Shown in pieces: positions 33,733 to 42,280 of a stretch of 64,000 nt of DNA. This stretch comes from an uncultured Lachnospiraceae bacterium. GTDB lineage: Bacteria > Bacillota > Clostridia > Lachnospirales > Lachnospiraceae. The position numbers and the translations under genes were made by a program. Location of the stretch: positions 67,214 to 131,213 of the forward strand of contig URSA01000008.1 in NCBI GenBank assembly GCA_900550475.1. The letters are read 5' to 3'. Every line of letters starts with the position of its first letter. Within the stretch, counting starts at the first letter, position 1. The notes beneath the pieces are model-generated. The model searched no databases and was not told the origin of the DNA. It saw only the letters and a program-made list of their open reading frames with translations.

Positions 33733-33740
33733 CATATAAT
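33733..33740 (+). promoter_or_regulatory. Sigma-E-like -10 element before spoIIP
   Basis: CATATAAT agrees with the sigma-E -10 pattern (CATAYAMT). A loose -35 candidate GCATGATT lies 12 bases upstream, shorter than ideal. spoIIP is a mother-cell sigma-E gene in Bacillus subtilis, which supports but does not prove this. Confidence 0.35.
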
Positions 33741-33793
33741 GGGGTAGAGTAGCTGCACGGGACGGAAAAGCTATGAGAAAGCTGGGATGAGAA

Positions 33794-35086
33794 TTGAGAA
33801 ATTTCAGGGGATTTGGGGATGTTGGCAGACGTCTTGCCGCCTCCTTTGTTCTGCTTATGGCGATGTTGCTTCTGCTGGACGGAAAAGCCTGTCAGGGCTT
33901 TTTCCTGCCGCTCCTTTCCTACGCTTCCGAGGAAGAGAAGGGCATTGCGGGAAGGCTGTGCGAGAGCCTTTCGGGGCTGGCTGTGGGACTGCAGATGCCG
34001 TATTATGAAAGCAGCTCGGGAGAGGATTCGCCGGAGACGGAAACACTGTGGGCACAGGGAACCGGGACAGGGGAACAGGCGGCAGAGGCAGGCACGGAAT
34101 GGGCTGACGGAAAAGCGGAAATACAGGAAACGAAGAACGGTGGCGGGGCGCTGCCGGCGGAAACGGAGGCGGGTGAAGAAATTCTGTCTGCCGGTGAGGG
34201 CAGCGTGGTTTCAGCGTCGGGCGAATTGCCGGAGGAGGCAAAGGTGTGGGAGGCGCTGACCATGGAGGAGCTTCTAAGGAAGGAAAACGGGATTTACGGC
34301 GGCTTTGCCAGAACACAGAAGAGCGCCACGTATGACTGGAGCGCCATGACGGATTACGAGACGCTGCTCTCCACATTTTATGCCATAGACAGCAACGCAC
34401 TTGCGGGGAGCGATCTTTTGAATCTACAGGAGCTGAAAGGGTATGATCTGACCGTCAGCAAGACGGACGCTGCGCCGCAGATCCTGATCTATCACACACA
34501 TTCCAGAGAGACCTTCGCGGACTCCGTGCAGGGCGATCCGGAGCAGTCCATCGTGGGCGTGGGCTCCTTTCTTACAAAGCTTCTGGAGGAGGAATACGGC
34601 TACAGTGTGCTGCACCATACGGCCGAATACGACACGGTCAGGGACGAGGCGTACGCAAAATCCCTGCCTGCCATTGAACAGCTTTTACAGGAAAATCCAT
34701 CCATTCAGGTTGTGATTGATCTGCACCGGGATTCCGGTAATCCGGGCAGGGAAATGACTGTGGACATCGACGGAAGAAAAACGGCGAGATTCATGTTTTT
34801 CAACGGGATATCCAGAAGCAGAAGAACGGGAGACATCGCCTATCTGGCGAATCCGAATCTGAAAGAAAATCTGGCTTTTTCCTTTCAGATGCAGGCGGCG
34901 GCAGGGGAGTATTACCCGGGCCTTACCAGAAAGATATACATAAAGCAGTATCGGTATAATATGCATCTGAGGGGAAAAACCTTGTTGATCGAACTGGGAG
35001 ATGAGAACAACACGCTGGAGGAAGCAAAAAACGCATGCTACCCCATCGCGCATCTGCTTGACCTTGTACTCAGCGGGCAGAATTGA
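33794..35086 (+). CDS. spoIIP: Stage II sporulation protein P
   Basis: A 430-aa membrane-anchored peptidoglycan amidase/endopeptidase used in engulfment. An N-terminal membrane helix lies at about residues 12-32. A long acidic, low-complexity spacer (about 70-160) precedes the catalytic domain, which begins near QILIYHTHSRETFADS and includes VVIDLHRDSG and LLIELGDENNTLEEAK. The start is TTG with a weak GGGATGAG site; ATG 33787 is in another frame. The low-complexity spacer is longer than in Bacillus SpoIIP. Confidence 0.9.
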   Translation: MRNFRGFGDVGRRLAASFVLLMAMLLLLDGKACQGFFLPLLSYASEEEKGIAGRLCESLSGLAVGLQMPYYESSSGEDSPETETLWAQGTGTGEQAAEAGTEWADGKAEIQETKNGGGALPAETEAGEEILSAGEGSVVSASGELPEEAKVWEALTMEELLRKENGIYGGFARTQKSATYDWSAMTDYETLLSTFYAIDSNALAGSDLLNLQELKGYDLTVSKTDAAPQILIYHTHSRETFADSVQGDPEQSIVGVGSFLTKLLEEEYGYSVLHHTAEYDTVRDEAYAKSLPAIEQLLQENPSIQVVIDLHRDSGNPGREMTVDIDGRKTARFMFFNGISRSRRTGDIAYLANPNLKENLAFSFQMQAAAGEYYPGLTRKIYIKQYRYNMHLRGKTLLIELGDENNTLEEAKNACYPIAHLLDLVLSGQN

Positions 35087-35092
35087 TCTGCC
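35076..35092. terminator. Short hairpin between convergent spoIIP and response-regulator genes
   Basis: GGCAGA, loop ATTGA, TCTGCC, overlapping the spoIIP stop region. No T-run follows, so it is at best a weak shared stop signal in the 8-base gap. Confidence 0.35.
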
Positions 35093-35094
35093 TG

Positions 35095-35808
35095 TCAGGG
35101 AGTGTCCTTGTCGCGGTCATCCTCCATCATGCGGTAACCGACACCGATCTCGGTAAAAATATAGTGGGGCTGTGCAGGGTTTTCCTCAATCTTTCTGCGG
35201 ATGTTTGCCATATTCACCCGGAGGATCTGGTTGTTGGAATCCATGTACGGTCCCCATATGTTTTCCATAATGTAGGAGTAGGTGAGTACCTTCCCGGCGT
35301 TTTTGGAAAGCAGGGAGAGCAGCTTGAACTCAATTTGTGTCAGGTGAACCTTCTCGCCGCGGATGGTAACGCTGTGCTTTTCATAATTGATGATCAGGTC
35401 ACCCGCGCGGTAGAGCTGGTCAGTTTTGGTAAACTGTCCCGAGGAATGACGCAGTGAGGTGCGGATGCGCGCCATCAGCTCCGGGCAGCCGAAAGGCTTT
35501 GTGATATAGTCATCGGCGCCAAGATCCAGCGCACGAACCTTTTCCTGCTCTTTGATTCTGGCGGAAATGACGATGATGGGTGTCATTGTCCAGGAGCGCA
35601 GGGTGGTGATGACCTGAAGCCCGTCCATGTCGGGAAGTCCCAGATCAAGCAGCACCACATCGGGGCACAGGGAGGCGGCAAGGCTTAAGCCCTCCGAGCC
35701 TGTCATGGCGGAAACCACCCGGTATTGTGCGCTTTCCAGTGATGTGGTAATGAATTGGCAGATGTTCTTTTCGTCTTCAATTAACAGTACAGTCGTCTTA
35801 TGATTCAT
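35095..35808 (-). CDS. KdpE-like OmpR-family response regulator
   Basis: A 237-aa regulator. Receiver domain: acidic pair EDEKN, phosphorylation Asp in VLLDLGLPDMDG, switch VISA, Lys in DYITKPFG. The C-terminal winged helix includes LTQIEFKLLSLLSKNAGKVL. ATG 35808 on the minus strand starts the normal receiver fold; the longer frame reads antisense to the kinase gene. It overlaps the kinase gene by 11 bases. It is closest in type to KdpE, but no kdpFABC genes are in the window. Confidence 0.9.
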   Translation of the reverse strand: MNHKTTVLLIEDEKNICQFITTSLESAQYRVVSAMTGSEGLSLAASLCPDVVLLDLGLPDMDGLQVITTLRSWTMTPIIVISARIKEQEKVRALDLGADDYITKPFGCPELMARIRTSLRHSSGQFTKTDQLYRAGDLIINYEKHSVTIRGEKVHLTQIEFKLLSLLSKNAGKVLTYSYIMENIWGPYMDSNNQILRVNMANIRRKIEENPAQPHYIFTEIGVGYRMMEDDRDKDTP

Positions 35809-36910
35809 CTTCTTTATTCCCCTTCGGAAGAAGGAAACAGAACAAAGCTCCTTCTTCGTGATTCTTTCCGTATATTTTACCGTGATGTGCAGTAATGATT
35901 GTCTCGCAGATGGAGAGACCGATTCCCATCCCCTTGTGCGTGTCGGAGGACTCCTCACGGCTGAATGCGCCTCCGTCAAAAAGATTGTCCAGTTTCTGCG
36001 GTGCGATGCCGACCCCGTAGTCCTTGATGGTAAAGGAAACATGATCGCCCTCGTCCGCAACGATGAGATCGAGCGGACGTTCTGAGCCGGAGTGTACGAT
36101 GGCGTTCTCGATCAGGTTGATGATCACCTGTTCGATCAGAACGGCATCCATGGGTACAAACAGCATTTCATCGGGAACCTTGGCATGGATCTGTGCATCC
36201 GGGAAACGCTTGTTCAGACGCATCAGCGCTTCGGAAACAACCTCCTCCACCGGCTCCTTGGAGGTGCTGACCTGAAGATTGTCACCTTGAATGCGCGTTA
36301 CGGTGAGCAGGTTCTCCACCATATTGAGCAGCCAGTTTGCATCGTTGTAAATCGAGCGAACCATGTCGAGCCGCTCCTTTTCGGGAAGGTTCTCATAGTT
36401 TTCCAGATAGATCGAGCTGTTTCCGATCATGCCCGTCAGCGGCGTGCGCAGGTCGTGGGAGACCGCGCGCAGCAGGTTAGCCCGCATCTTTTCAAGCTCC
36501 GCCTCACGGAGCTGTGTTTCCTGCTTCTTGATGATCTTCATCTGTTCGCACAGGTGGGAGGTCATGGTACATACCACCAGCGTGCTGGAGAGCATCAGGG
36601 CAAAGGTCAGCGGGTAACCGGACAACGTAAAATTCAGTTTGAAAAATGGGTATGTAAAAGTGTAGTTGATACAGATCACAGCGTAAAGGGAAGATATGAT
36701 TCCGTATATGTAGCCATTCGTATATTTGGATATCAGCACCATGGCGAGCATGAACAAAAGATAGATGCCGCCCTGATTGTCGGGAACCAGGTAGAACAGC
36801 AGAAAGGAAAATGCTGTGTTGATCCCCAGAATGCCCGCTGTAATAGCGATGTTGACCGGTATGCTGTGTTCCTTCGGAATGGAGTAGTTATCCTTCGTAA
36901 ACGGGAACAT
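35798..36910 (-). CDS. KdpD-like sensor histidine kinase lacking the cytosolic KdpD domain
   Basis: A 370-aa kinase. Four membrane helices of the DUF4118 type (about 20-115), then HisKA with H-box RAVSHDLRTPLTG, N-box NLIENAIVHS, G1 DYGVGIA, G2 GMGIGLSIC. The 350-residue N-terminal KdpD and USP domains of E. coli KdpD are absent. The signal is unknown; K+ sensing cannot be assumed. GGAGG precedes the start on the minus strand. Confidence 0.88.
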   Translation of the reverse strand: MFPFTKDNYSIPKEHSIPVNIAITAGILGINTAFSFLLFYLVPDNQGGIYLLFMLAMVLISKYTNGYIYGIISSLYAVICINYTFTYPFFKLNFTLSGYPLTFALMLSSTLVVCTMTSHLCEQMKIIKKQETQLREAELEKMRANLLRAVSHDLRTPLTGMIGNSSIYLENYENLPEKERLDMVRSIYNDANWLLNMVENLLTVTRIQGDNLQVSTSKEPVEEVVSEALMRLNKRFPDAQIHAKVPDEMLFVPMDAVLIEQVIINLIENAIVHSGSERPLDLIVADEGDHVSFTIKDYGVGIAPQKLDNLFDGGAFSREESSDTHKGMGIGLSICETIITAHHGKIYGKNHEEGALFCFLLPKGNKEDES

Positions 36911-37014
36911 TGACTTCCTCCTTCGTGTGATTGTTATATCATTATAATCTGTAAAAAAAACATAATCAATAACGGATATATAAAGAAACCGTTAAGAAAT
37001 GATCGACAACAGGA

Positions 37015-37043
37015 TTGTAAGTAATTTCGGGGTGTGTTAAGAT
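37015..37043 (+). promoter_or_regulatory. Predicted promoter of the CPBP protease gene
   Basis: TTGTAA (37015-37020), 17-base spacer, TAAGAT (37038-37043), inside the region divergent from the histidine kinase. Confidence 0.5.
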
Positions 37044-37075
37044 AAGAACAGCATAGTGAAAGGGAGGAAATTATT

Positions 37076-37936
37076 ATGGAACAAAAGAAATTCAGACCGG
37101 GATACCTGTTTGCGGCAATCGGCGCCGCGGTTTCGTGCTTTGCCCTCCAGCTGATATTGGGAATCGCATACCTGCTCGTGGTTGCAATAATAACCATGAC
37201 ACAGTATCAGATCGGACACCCGGGCGCAGGGCAGGAGGAACTGATGCAGGTCTACTATGACGCGATTCAGGGAAATGGTGCAGGAAGCGTGCTGATCTAT
37301 CACGTTTTCAGTCTTCCGCTGTTCGGGCTGTGGTACTATCTGGGCTGCGGCAGGCGAAAACTTTCGCAGTCGGCAAGGAACATGACCGGGAAGGCTGCGG
37401 CAATCGCGGTTCTGGGCGGATTTTTACTCTGCCTCTTTGCAAACGGCATTGTGGGCGTGGAAGCGTATGTGATCCCGAGCGTGGTGGAGGCATATGCTGA
37501 TATGATGGAGAACGCGGGTATGGGCGTGGATGCACTTGCCATTTTTGCTTCGGTGGTGCTGGCGCCTGTGGGCGAGGAATTTTTATGCAGGGGAATCATG
37601 TTATATTATGGAAAGAAAGCTTTTCCCCGTTTCTGGTGCGCAAACCTGTTACAGGCGTTTCTGTTCGGCTGTATCCACGGCAATCTGATACAGGGAGGCT
37701 ATGCGTTTGTCATCGGGCTGATGCTTGGATATCTGGCGGAGCGGTATCATTCGCTTATTCCCTGTATCATCCTGCACTTTGTAGTCAACTTCACAAGCAC
37801 CTTCCTCATTGACAAGGTTCTTTCGCCGCTGCCAGATGTTTTCTTATCTTATCTGCTGCTTGCCGTGATTCCGGCGGTGCTGCTTGTGCTGCTGGTAAAG
37901 TGGGGCGGCAGAGTGTGCAGTGGGGAATCTTCATAA
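37076..37936 (+). CDS. CPBP-family intramembrane metalloprotease
   Basis: A 286-aa protein with about seven to eight membrane helices. The CPBP (Abi/Rce1-like) motifs are VGEEFLCRGIMLYY (EExxxR), FGCIHGN and LHFVVNF. Relatives include bacteriocin self-immunity proteins and CAAX-type proteases. GGGAGG precedes the ATG. No bacteriocin gene is visible beside it. Confidence 0.88.
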   Translation: MEQKKFRPGYLFAAIGAAVSCFALQLILGIAYLLVVAIITMTQYQIGHPGAGQEELMQVYYDAIQGNGAGSVLIYHVFSLPLFGLWYYLGCGRRKLSQSARNMTGKAAAIAVLGGFLLCLFANGIVGVEAYVIPSVVEAYADMMENAGMGVDALAIFASVVLAPVGEEFLCRGIMLYYGKKAFPRFWCANLLQAFLFGCIHGNLIQGGYAFVIGLMLGYLAERYHSLIPCIILHFVVNFTSTFLIDKVLSPLPDVFLSYLLLAVIPAVLLVLLVKWGGRVCSGESS

Positions 37937-37968
37937 ATTCTTAAGGTGACGGCACAATATGTATGGTC

Positions 37969-37974
37969 TATAAT
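37969..37974 (+). promoter_or_regulatory. -10 element of the solute-binding protein operon
   Basis: TATAAT, with no good -35 (best is GTGACG at 16 bases), which would fit an activator-dependent promoter. Confidence 0.4.
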
Positions 37975-38030
37975 GAAGTTGGCGGCGGATTGTGCCCCAT
38001 ATTATGTAGTAAGAAGGGATTAGGATTCAA

Positions 38031-40373
38031 GTGAAGAGAAAACGATTTGGGAAAAAAGCGGTGGGTCTGCTTCTGGCGGGAGTGATGACAGTCGGACTTG
38101 CAGCGTGCGGACAGGATAAAGCCAAGACGGAGCAGGCGGGAACGGACAGCACCTATGTCTATGTGCCGGAGTGGAACACGCTTTCAAGCGGAGAGGGCGG
38201 ATGGCAGAGTGACTTTTCGATTCAGGGAAGCCGGCTTTATTACCATCAGTATGAGCAGGAACAAAATTCGGAGGTGCTGAAATACTTAGATCTGACGAAT
38301 CTGTCCGCAGCTCCGGTGGATGTGTACCGGGTCACAAGTCAGAACGAACCGGATGCGGAGGGTTACAGCAGCAACATATCCAATGTCTATCCTGCGCAGA
38401 ATGACGAGCTGGTTCTCATCAGCAGAAAATATCCCGCACAGAAGGACGGGGAAGAGTATGATTACGAGGCGGTGCAGCGGAATACCATCTACACCATGAG
38501 CAAGCTGGCGGCGGACGGCTCTGTTGTATTTGAACAGGACATTACGGAGACATTGAACCGGACGGATCAGACTTATATCTCCTACGGCATGACGGATGCG
38601 GACGGAAATATTTACCTTAGCAACGGCTACTCGTCAGTCTGGATCTTTGACAAGGACGGAAATCTCTTAAGTTATGTTGCACTGGATACGAATGATTACG
38701 GCGGTATCGGCGGCATCGGATTTATCGGGGACGGCAGGCTGGCGATCACGCAATACGGCATGGATGGCAGTTCCATTAAAGTATATAATGAGGAAAAGAA
38801 AGCCTTCTCCGACGTTTATACAGGACTTCCGGACAACTGCTACAACAGCGGCATTGCGAAGGGACCGAACGGCGGTGTTCTGTTGAACAGCTCCGGCGGT
38901 CTTTATGAGTATGATCTGGCAACCCAGACCTACACACAGATTCTGAAATGGATTGACTGTGATCTGAACGGGGACTATGTGAATGCGGTTACCGCGCTGG
39001 AGGACGGTACTGTTGCGGTTCTGTACCGGGATTGGGTGACGGATGAGACCAGCGTTGTGTGTCTGAAGAAAACTGCTGCCTCCGAGGTGGTGCAGAAGCA
39101 GACCCTGACCTATGCCTGCATGGGAATAAGCCAGAGCATGCAGAATGCGGTGGTCAACTTCAACAAGACAAGTGAAGAATACAGAATTGTGATCAAGGAT
39201 TACAATGACAATATGGACTACTCCCGGGATGATATTCTGGAGCAGTACAAGGATGTGCTCAACCAGTTCTTAAACGATATCGTATCGGGAAACGTGCCGG
39301 ATCTGATCGATCCTTCCAGTCTGGATATCAATATGCTTGCGGCAAAGGGCATCCTCGCGGATCTGAACCCTTATCTGGATGCCAGTACGGTATTGAACCG
39401 CAGCGATCTGATCGAACCGGTGCTCAATGCTTATACCACAGACGGAAATCTTTACATGATTCCCGTGCGTTTCAACATTTCCACCCTGGCGGGACGTACC
39501 TCAGAGGTGGGCGAGAAGTCCGGCTGGACCATGGAAGATATGGTTGCACTGGCGGAGAGGTATCCGGAGGCTGAGCTTTTCTCGGGAAGCACGAGAGAGA
39601 GCTTCCTGTCCCAGTGCTTATCCTATGACTTTGATTCCTATGTCAACTGGAAGACGGGAGAATGCTCCTTCGATTCGCCGGAGTTCAAGAGCATTCTTAC
39701 GCTGGCGGCAAAATACCCGGCGGAGCTCGACTGGGAGAATGTACCCTCCGAGCCCGCAGCACTGCGGACCCATGAGGCACTGCTGTCAGAGTTGTCCCTC
39801 TCCGAGCCGGAGGGCTGGCAGGTGGCGGAGAAGATGTTTGACGAGCCGATTACGGCAATCGGTTTCCCCTCTGCAAATTCCACAGGTGTGATGGTGTCGG
39901 GTACGAACGGCGTGTGCATCAGCGCGTCCTCCGCGCACAAGGAGGCGGCATGGTCCTTTATTGAGCAGCAGTTTATTGCTTCCAAGGTGGAGGATGACTG
40001 GATGTCATGGGGTTTTGCTACGCTGAAAGAGGTCTATGACAAGGAAATGAAGAAGGCGATGACGCCTCAATATCAGATTGGTGCGGATGGTAACTACGTT
40101 CTGGATGAAAACGGCAACAAGGTCGAGTACTCCAGTTCATCTTACGGCTGGGGCGACGACATCATGATTGAAGTCTATGCAGTCACACAGGAAGAGGCGG
40201 ACAGCATCTGGAATGTAATCGAGCAGATCGGCGGAGTGGCTACCTACAATGAGGAGCTGCTGAACATCGTAACGGAGGAAGCTGCACCCTTCTTTGAGGG
40301 ACAAAAGACGGTGGATGAAGTGGCGGATATCATCCAGAGCCGTATTAAGATCTATGTGAACGAAAGCAGATAG
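38031..40373 (+). CDS. Solute-binding lipoprotein with N-terminal beta-propeller-like domain
   Basis: A 780-aa lipoprotein. Signal peptide with lipobox LAAC, lipidated at Cys26. Residues about 45-340 have repeated strands such as DADGNIYLSNGYSSVWIFDK and DGRLAITQYGMDGSSIKVYN, like a beta-propeller. From about 360 a family-1 extracellular solute-binding domain follows (LTYACMGISQSMQNAVVNFN, WTMEDMVALAERYPEAE), ending EVADIIQSRIKIYVNESR. The start is GTG. It is nearly twice the usual length of 430 aa because of the propeller. It is paralogous to the lipoprotein at the end of the operon. The ligand is probably a carbohydrate, inferred from the permeases. Confidence 0.85.
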   Translation: MKRKRFGKKAVGLLLAGVMTVGLAACGQDKAKTEQAGTDSTYVYVPEWNTLSSGEGGWQSDFSIQGSRLYYHQYEQEQNSEVLKYLDLTNLSAAPVDVYRVTSQNEPDAEGYSSNISNVYPAQNDELVLISRKYPAQKDGEEYDYEAVQRNTIYTMSKLAADGSVVFEQDITETLNRTDQTYISYGMTDADGNIYLSNGYSSVWIFDKDGNLLSYVALDTNDYGGIGGIGFIGDGRLAITQYGMDGSSIKVYNEEKKAFSDVYTGLPDNCYNSGIAKGPNGGVLLNSSGGLYEYDLATQTYTQILKWIDCDLNGDYVNAVTALEDGTVAVLYRDWVTDETSVVCLKKTAASEVVQKQTLTYACMGISQSMQNAVVNFNKTSEEYRIVIKDYNDNMDYSRDDILEQYKDVLNQFLNDIVSGNVPDLIDPSSLDINMLAAKGILADLNPYLDASTVLNRSDLIEPVLNAYTTDGNLYMIPVRFNISTLAGRTSEVGEKSGWTMEDMVALAERYPEAELFSGSTRESFLSQCLSYDFDSYVNWKTGECSFDSPEFKSILTLAAKYPAELDWENVPSEPAALRTHEALLSELSLSEPEGWQVAEKMFDEPITAIGFPSANSTGVMVSGTNGVCISASSAHKEAAWSFIEQQFIASKVEDDWMSWGFATLKEVYDKEMKKAMTPQYQIGADGNYVLDENGNKVEYSSSSYGWGDDIMIEVYAVTQEEADSIWNVIEQIGGVATYNEELLNIVTEEAAPFFEGQKTVDEVADIIQSRIKIYVNESR

Positions 40374-40392
40374 CGTGTAACAGGAGGGGCTT

Positions 40393-41310
40393 ATGAAAGC
40401 CTTGCAGAAAAAAGAGAAAGTAAAGAAGGTCAGAACGAAATCAAGCAGGCGGCTGAGAAAAGAAAAGATCGGCTCGGGGCTTTACCTTGCCCCAAGCCTG
40501 CTCGGCGTTCTCTTATTTTATATTTTACCTTTTATAGTGGTTATTTTCTATTCACTGGTGGATAACCCGATCAGTAAAAATTTTGTGTTTCTCGAAAACT
40601 ATCAGAGAGTGATAAAAAATGCGGCATTCAAGACGGCAGTCACCAACACGGCGGTATTCTCCGCGATCGCGGTGCCCCTTGCGGTGGTGCTCTCGCTGGT
40701 GCTTGCCATGGTGCTGGATACAAAGCTGCCTTTCAGGAGCCAGTTCCGCACCTTCTTTTTGAGTCCGCTCATGGTTCCCGTGGCATCCATCGTGCTGATC
40801 TGGCAGGTGCTGTTCCACTACAACGGTGCCGTGAACGATGTGCTGGTGGCACTGGGGGGCGCAAAGATTGACTGGATGAAATCCCAGTATTCCCAGGTGG
40901 TGGTCATTATCCTCTTTCTGTGGAAGAATCTTGGCTACAACATGATTCTGTTTATGGCGGCGCTCGCCAGCATTCCGAAGGATATTCTGGAGGTGGCAAA
41001 GCTGGAGAGCGCAACACCGGTGCAGACCTTTTTCTACATCAAGCTGCGCTATTTATCCTCCACCATTCTGTTTGTGACGATCATGTCGCTTATCAGCTCG
41101 TTCAAGGTGTTCCGGGAGATCTATCTGTTGACGGGTGACCATCCCTACGATGCGATCTACATGCTGCAGCATTTTATGAACAATGCGTTTGCGTCCCTTG
41201 ACTATCAGCGGCTGTCAGCGGCGGCGATCCTGATGTCGCTTGTCATGATCGTGATTATCGGAACCCTGTTTCTGGTGGAGAATCACTTCGGAAAGGATGT
41301 GGAAGGATGA
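40393..41310 (+). CDS. Sugar-type ABC permease (MalF/UgpA-like)
   Basis: A 305-aa membrane protein with six helices after a basic N-terminus (KKVRTKSSRRLRKEK). The EAA-loop region is ASIPKDILEVAKLESATPVQ, which contacts the ATPase. It pairs with the next permease (4-base overlap). No ATPase is encoded in the operon, so it must borrow a shared MsmX-like ATPase if it works as an importer. Confidence 0.92.
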   Translation: MKALQKKEKVKKVRTKSSRRLRKEKIGSGLYLAPSLLGVLLFYILPFIVVIFYSLVDNPISKNFVFLENYQRVIKNAAFKTAVTNTAVFSAIAVPLAVVLSLVLAMVLDTKLPFRSQFRTFFLSPLMVPVASIVLIWQVLFHYNGAVNDVLVALGGAKIDWMKSQYSQVVVIILFLWKNLGYNMILFMAALASIPKDILEVAKLESATPVQTFFYIKLRYLSSTILFVTIMSLISSFKVFREIYLLTGDHPYDAIYMLQHFMNNAFASLDYQRLSAAAILMSLVMIVIIGTLFLVENHFGKDVEG

Positions 41311-42257
41311 GCGGGCGCAACGCGCGGGAGCGCGCTTTTTCTGCCGAGCGGGCAAAGAGCAGGGCAGACAGGAAGAAGAGGATCCACGGCGTCAAGATCG
41401 CCATTGCCACAACGGTGGCGGCGCTGTTTGCGGTTTTGTTTCTGCTTCCCATTGTGCTGACCATCACAAACTCTTTCATGTCCTCATCGGAGATTTCCGC
41501 CAATTACGGCTCTGTGTTTGCGACAAATGAGAAGGGCGGAAAGGTCTACATATCCGAGAAGGTCAACCTGAAATTCATACCGGATATGGTTTCCTTCAGC
41601 CAGTATATTACGGTGCTGTTCAAGAGCCCGGAGTATCTTTTGAAATTCTGGAACTCCGTCATACTGGTGGGTCCCATCGTGTTCTTTCAATTATTCGTGG
41701 CGGCGCTTGCCTCCTATGGCTTTACCAGGTATAGGGGGCGGATCCGGGAGATCATATTCTTTTCCTATATTATTCTGATGCTCATGCCGTATCAGGTTAC
41801 GCTGGTGCCGAACTATCTGGTAGCCGGCTGGCTGAAGGTGCTGAATACCTACTGGGCTATCTGGCTGCCGGGAATCTTTTCCCCGTTTGCGGTGTTCCTG
41901 CTTACAAAGTACATGCGCAGGATCCCGACCTCGGTAATCGAGGCGGCACAGATTGACGGGGCGGGAGAGTGGCAGATTTTCAGACTGATCTGCTTTCCGC
42001 TGTGCAAGGGCGCAATCTGTTCGGCGGCGATTCTGGTGTTCATCGATTACTGGAATATGGTGGAGCAGCCGCTGATCCTGTTATCGGATGCGGAAAAGCA
42101 CCCGCTGTCGGTATTCTTGAGCAAGATCAATTCGGGCGAGATCGGGCTGGCGTTTGCGGTGGCAACCATCTACATGGTTCCCAGCCTCTTGGTATTTTTG
42201 TACGGTGAAGAGTATCTGGTTGACGGCATTACCTACCAGGGCGGAATTAAAGGATAA
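41307..42257 (+). CDS. Sugar-type ABC permease (MalG/UgpE-like)
   Basis: A 316-aa partner permease with six helices. The EAA loop is IPTSVIEAAQIDGAGEWQIF, with the typical G at ID-G-A. Loop 1 is long (about residues 55-95), which in relatives faces the binding protein. The N-terminus is very basic (RNARERAFSAERAKSRADRK). Overlaps the preceding gene by ATGA. Confidence 0.92.
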   Translation: MSGRNARERAFSAERAKSRADRKKRIHGVKIAIATTVAALFAVLFLLPIVLTITNSFMSSSEISANYGSVFATNEKGGKVYISEKVNLKFIPDMVSFSQYITVLFKSPEYLLKFWNSVILVGPIVFFQLFVAALASYGFTRYRGRIREIIFFSYIILMLMPYQVTLVPNYLVAGWLKVLNTYWAIWLPGIFSPFAVFLLTKYMRRIPTSVIEAAQIDGAGEWQIFRLICFPLCKGAICSAAILVFIDYWNMVEQPLILLSDAEKHPLSVFLSKINSGEIGLAFAVATIYMVPSLLVFLYGEEYLVDGITYQGGIKG

Positions 42258-42280
42258 ATTCAGGGAGGAAAGGGTAAAAA

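Noticed and set aside
33787..34008. Alternative ATG frame at the spoIIP start
   Set aside because: It stops after 73 codons without motifs; the TTG frame yields SpoIIP with a membrane helix.
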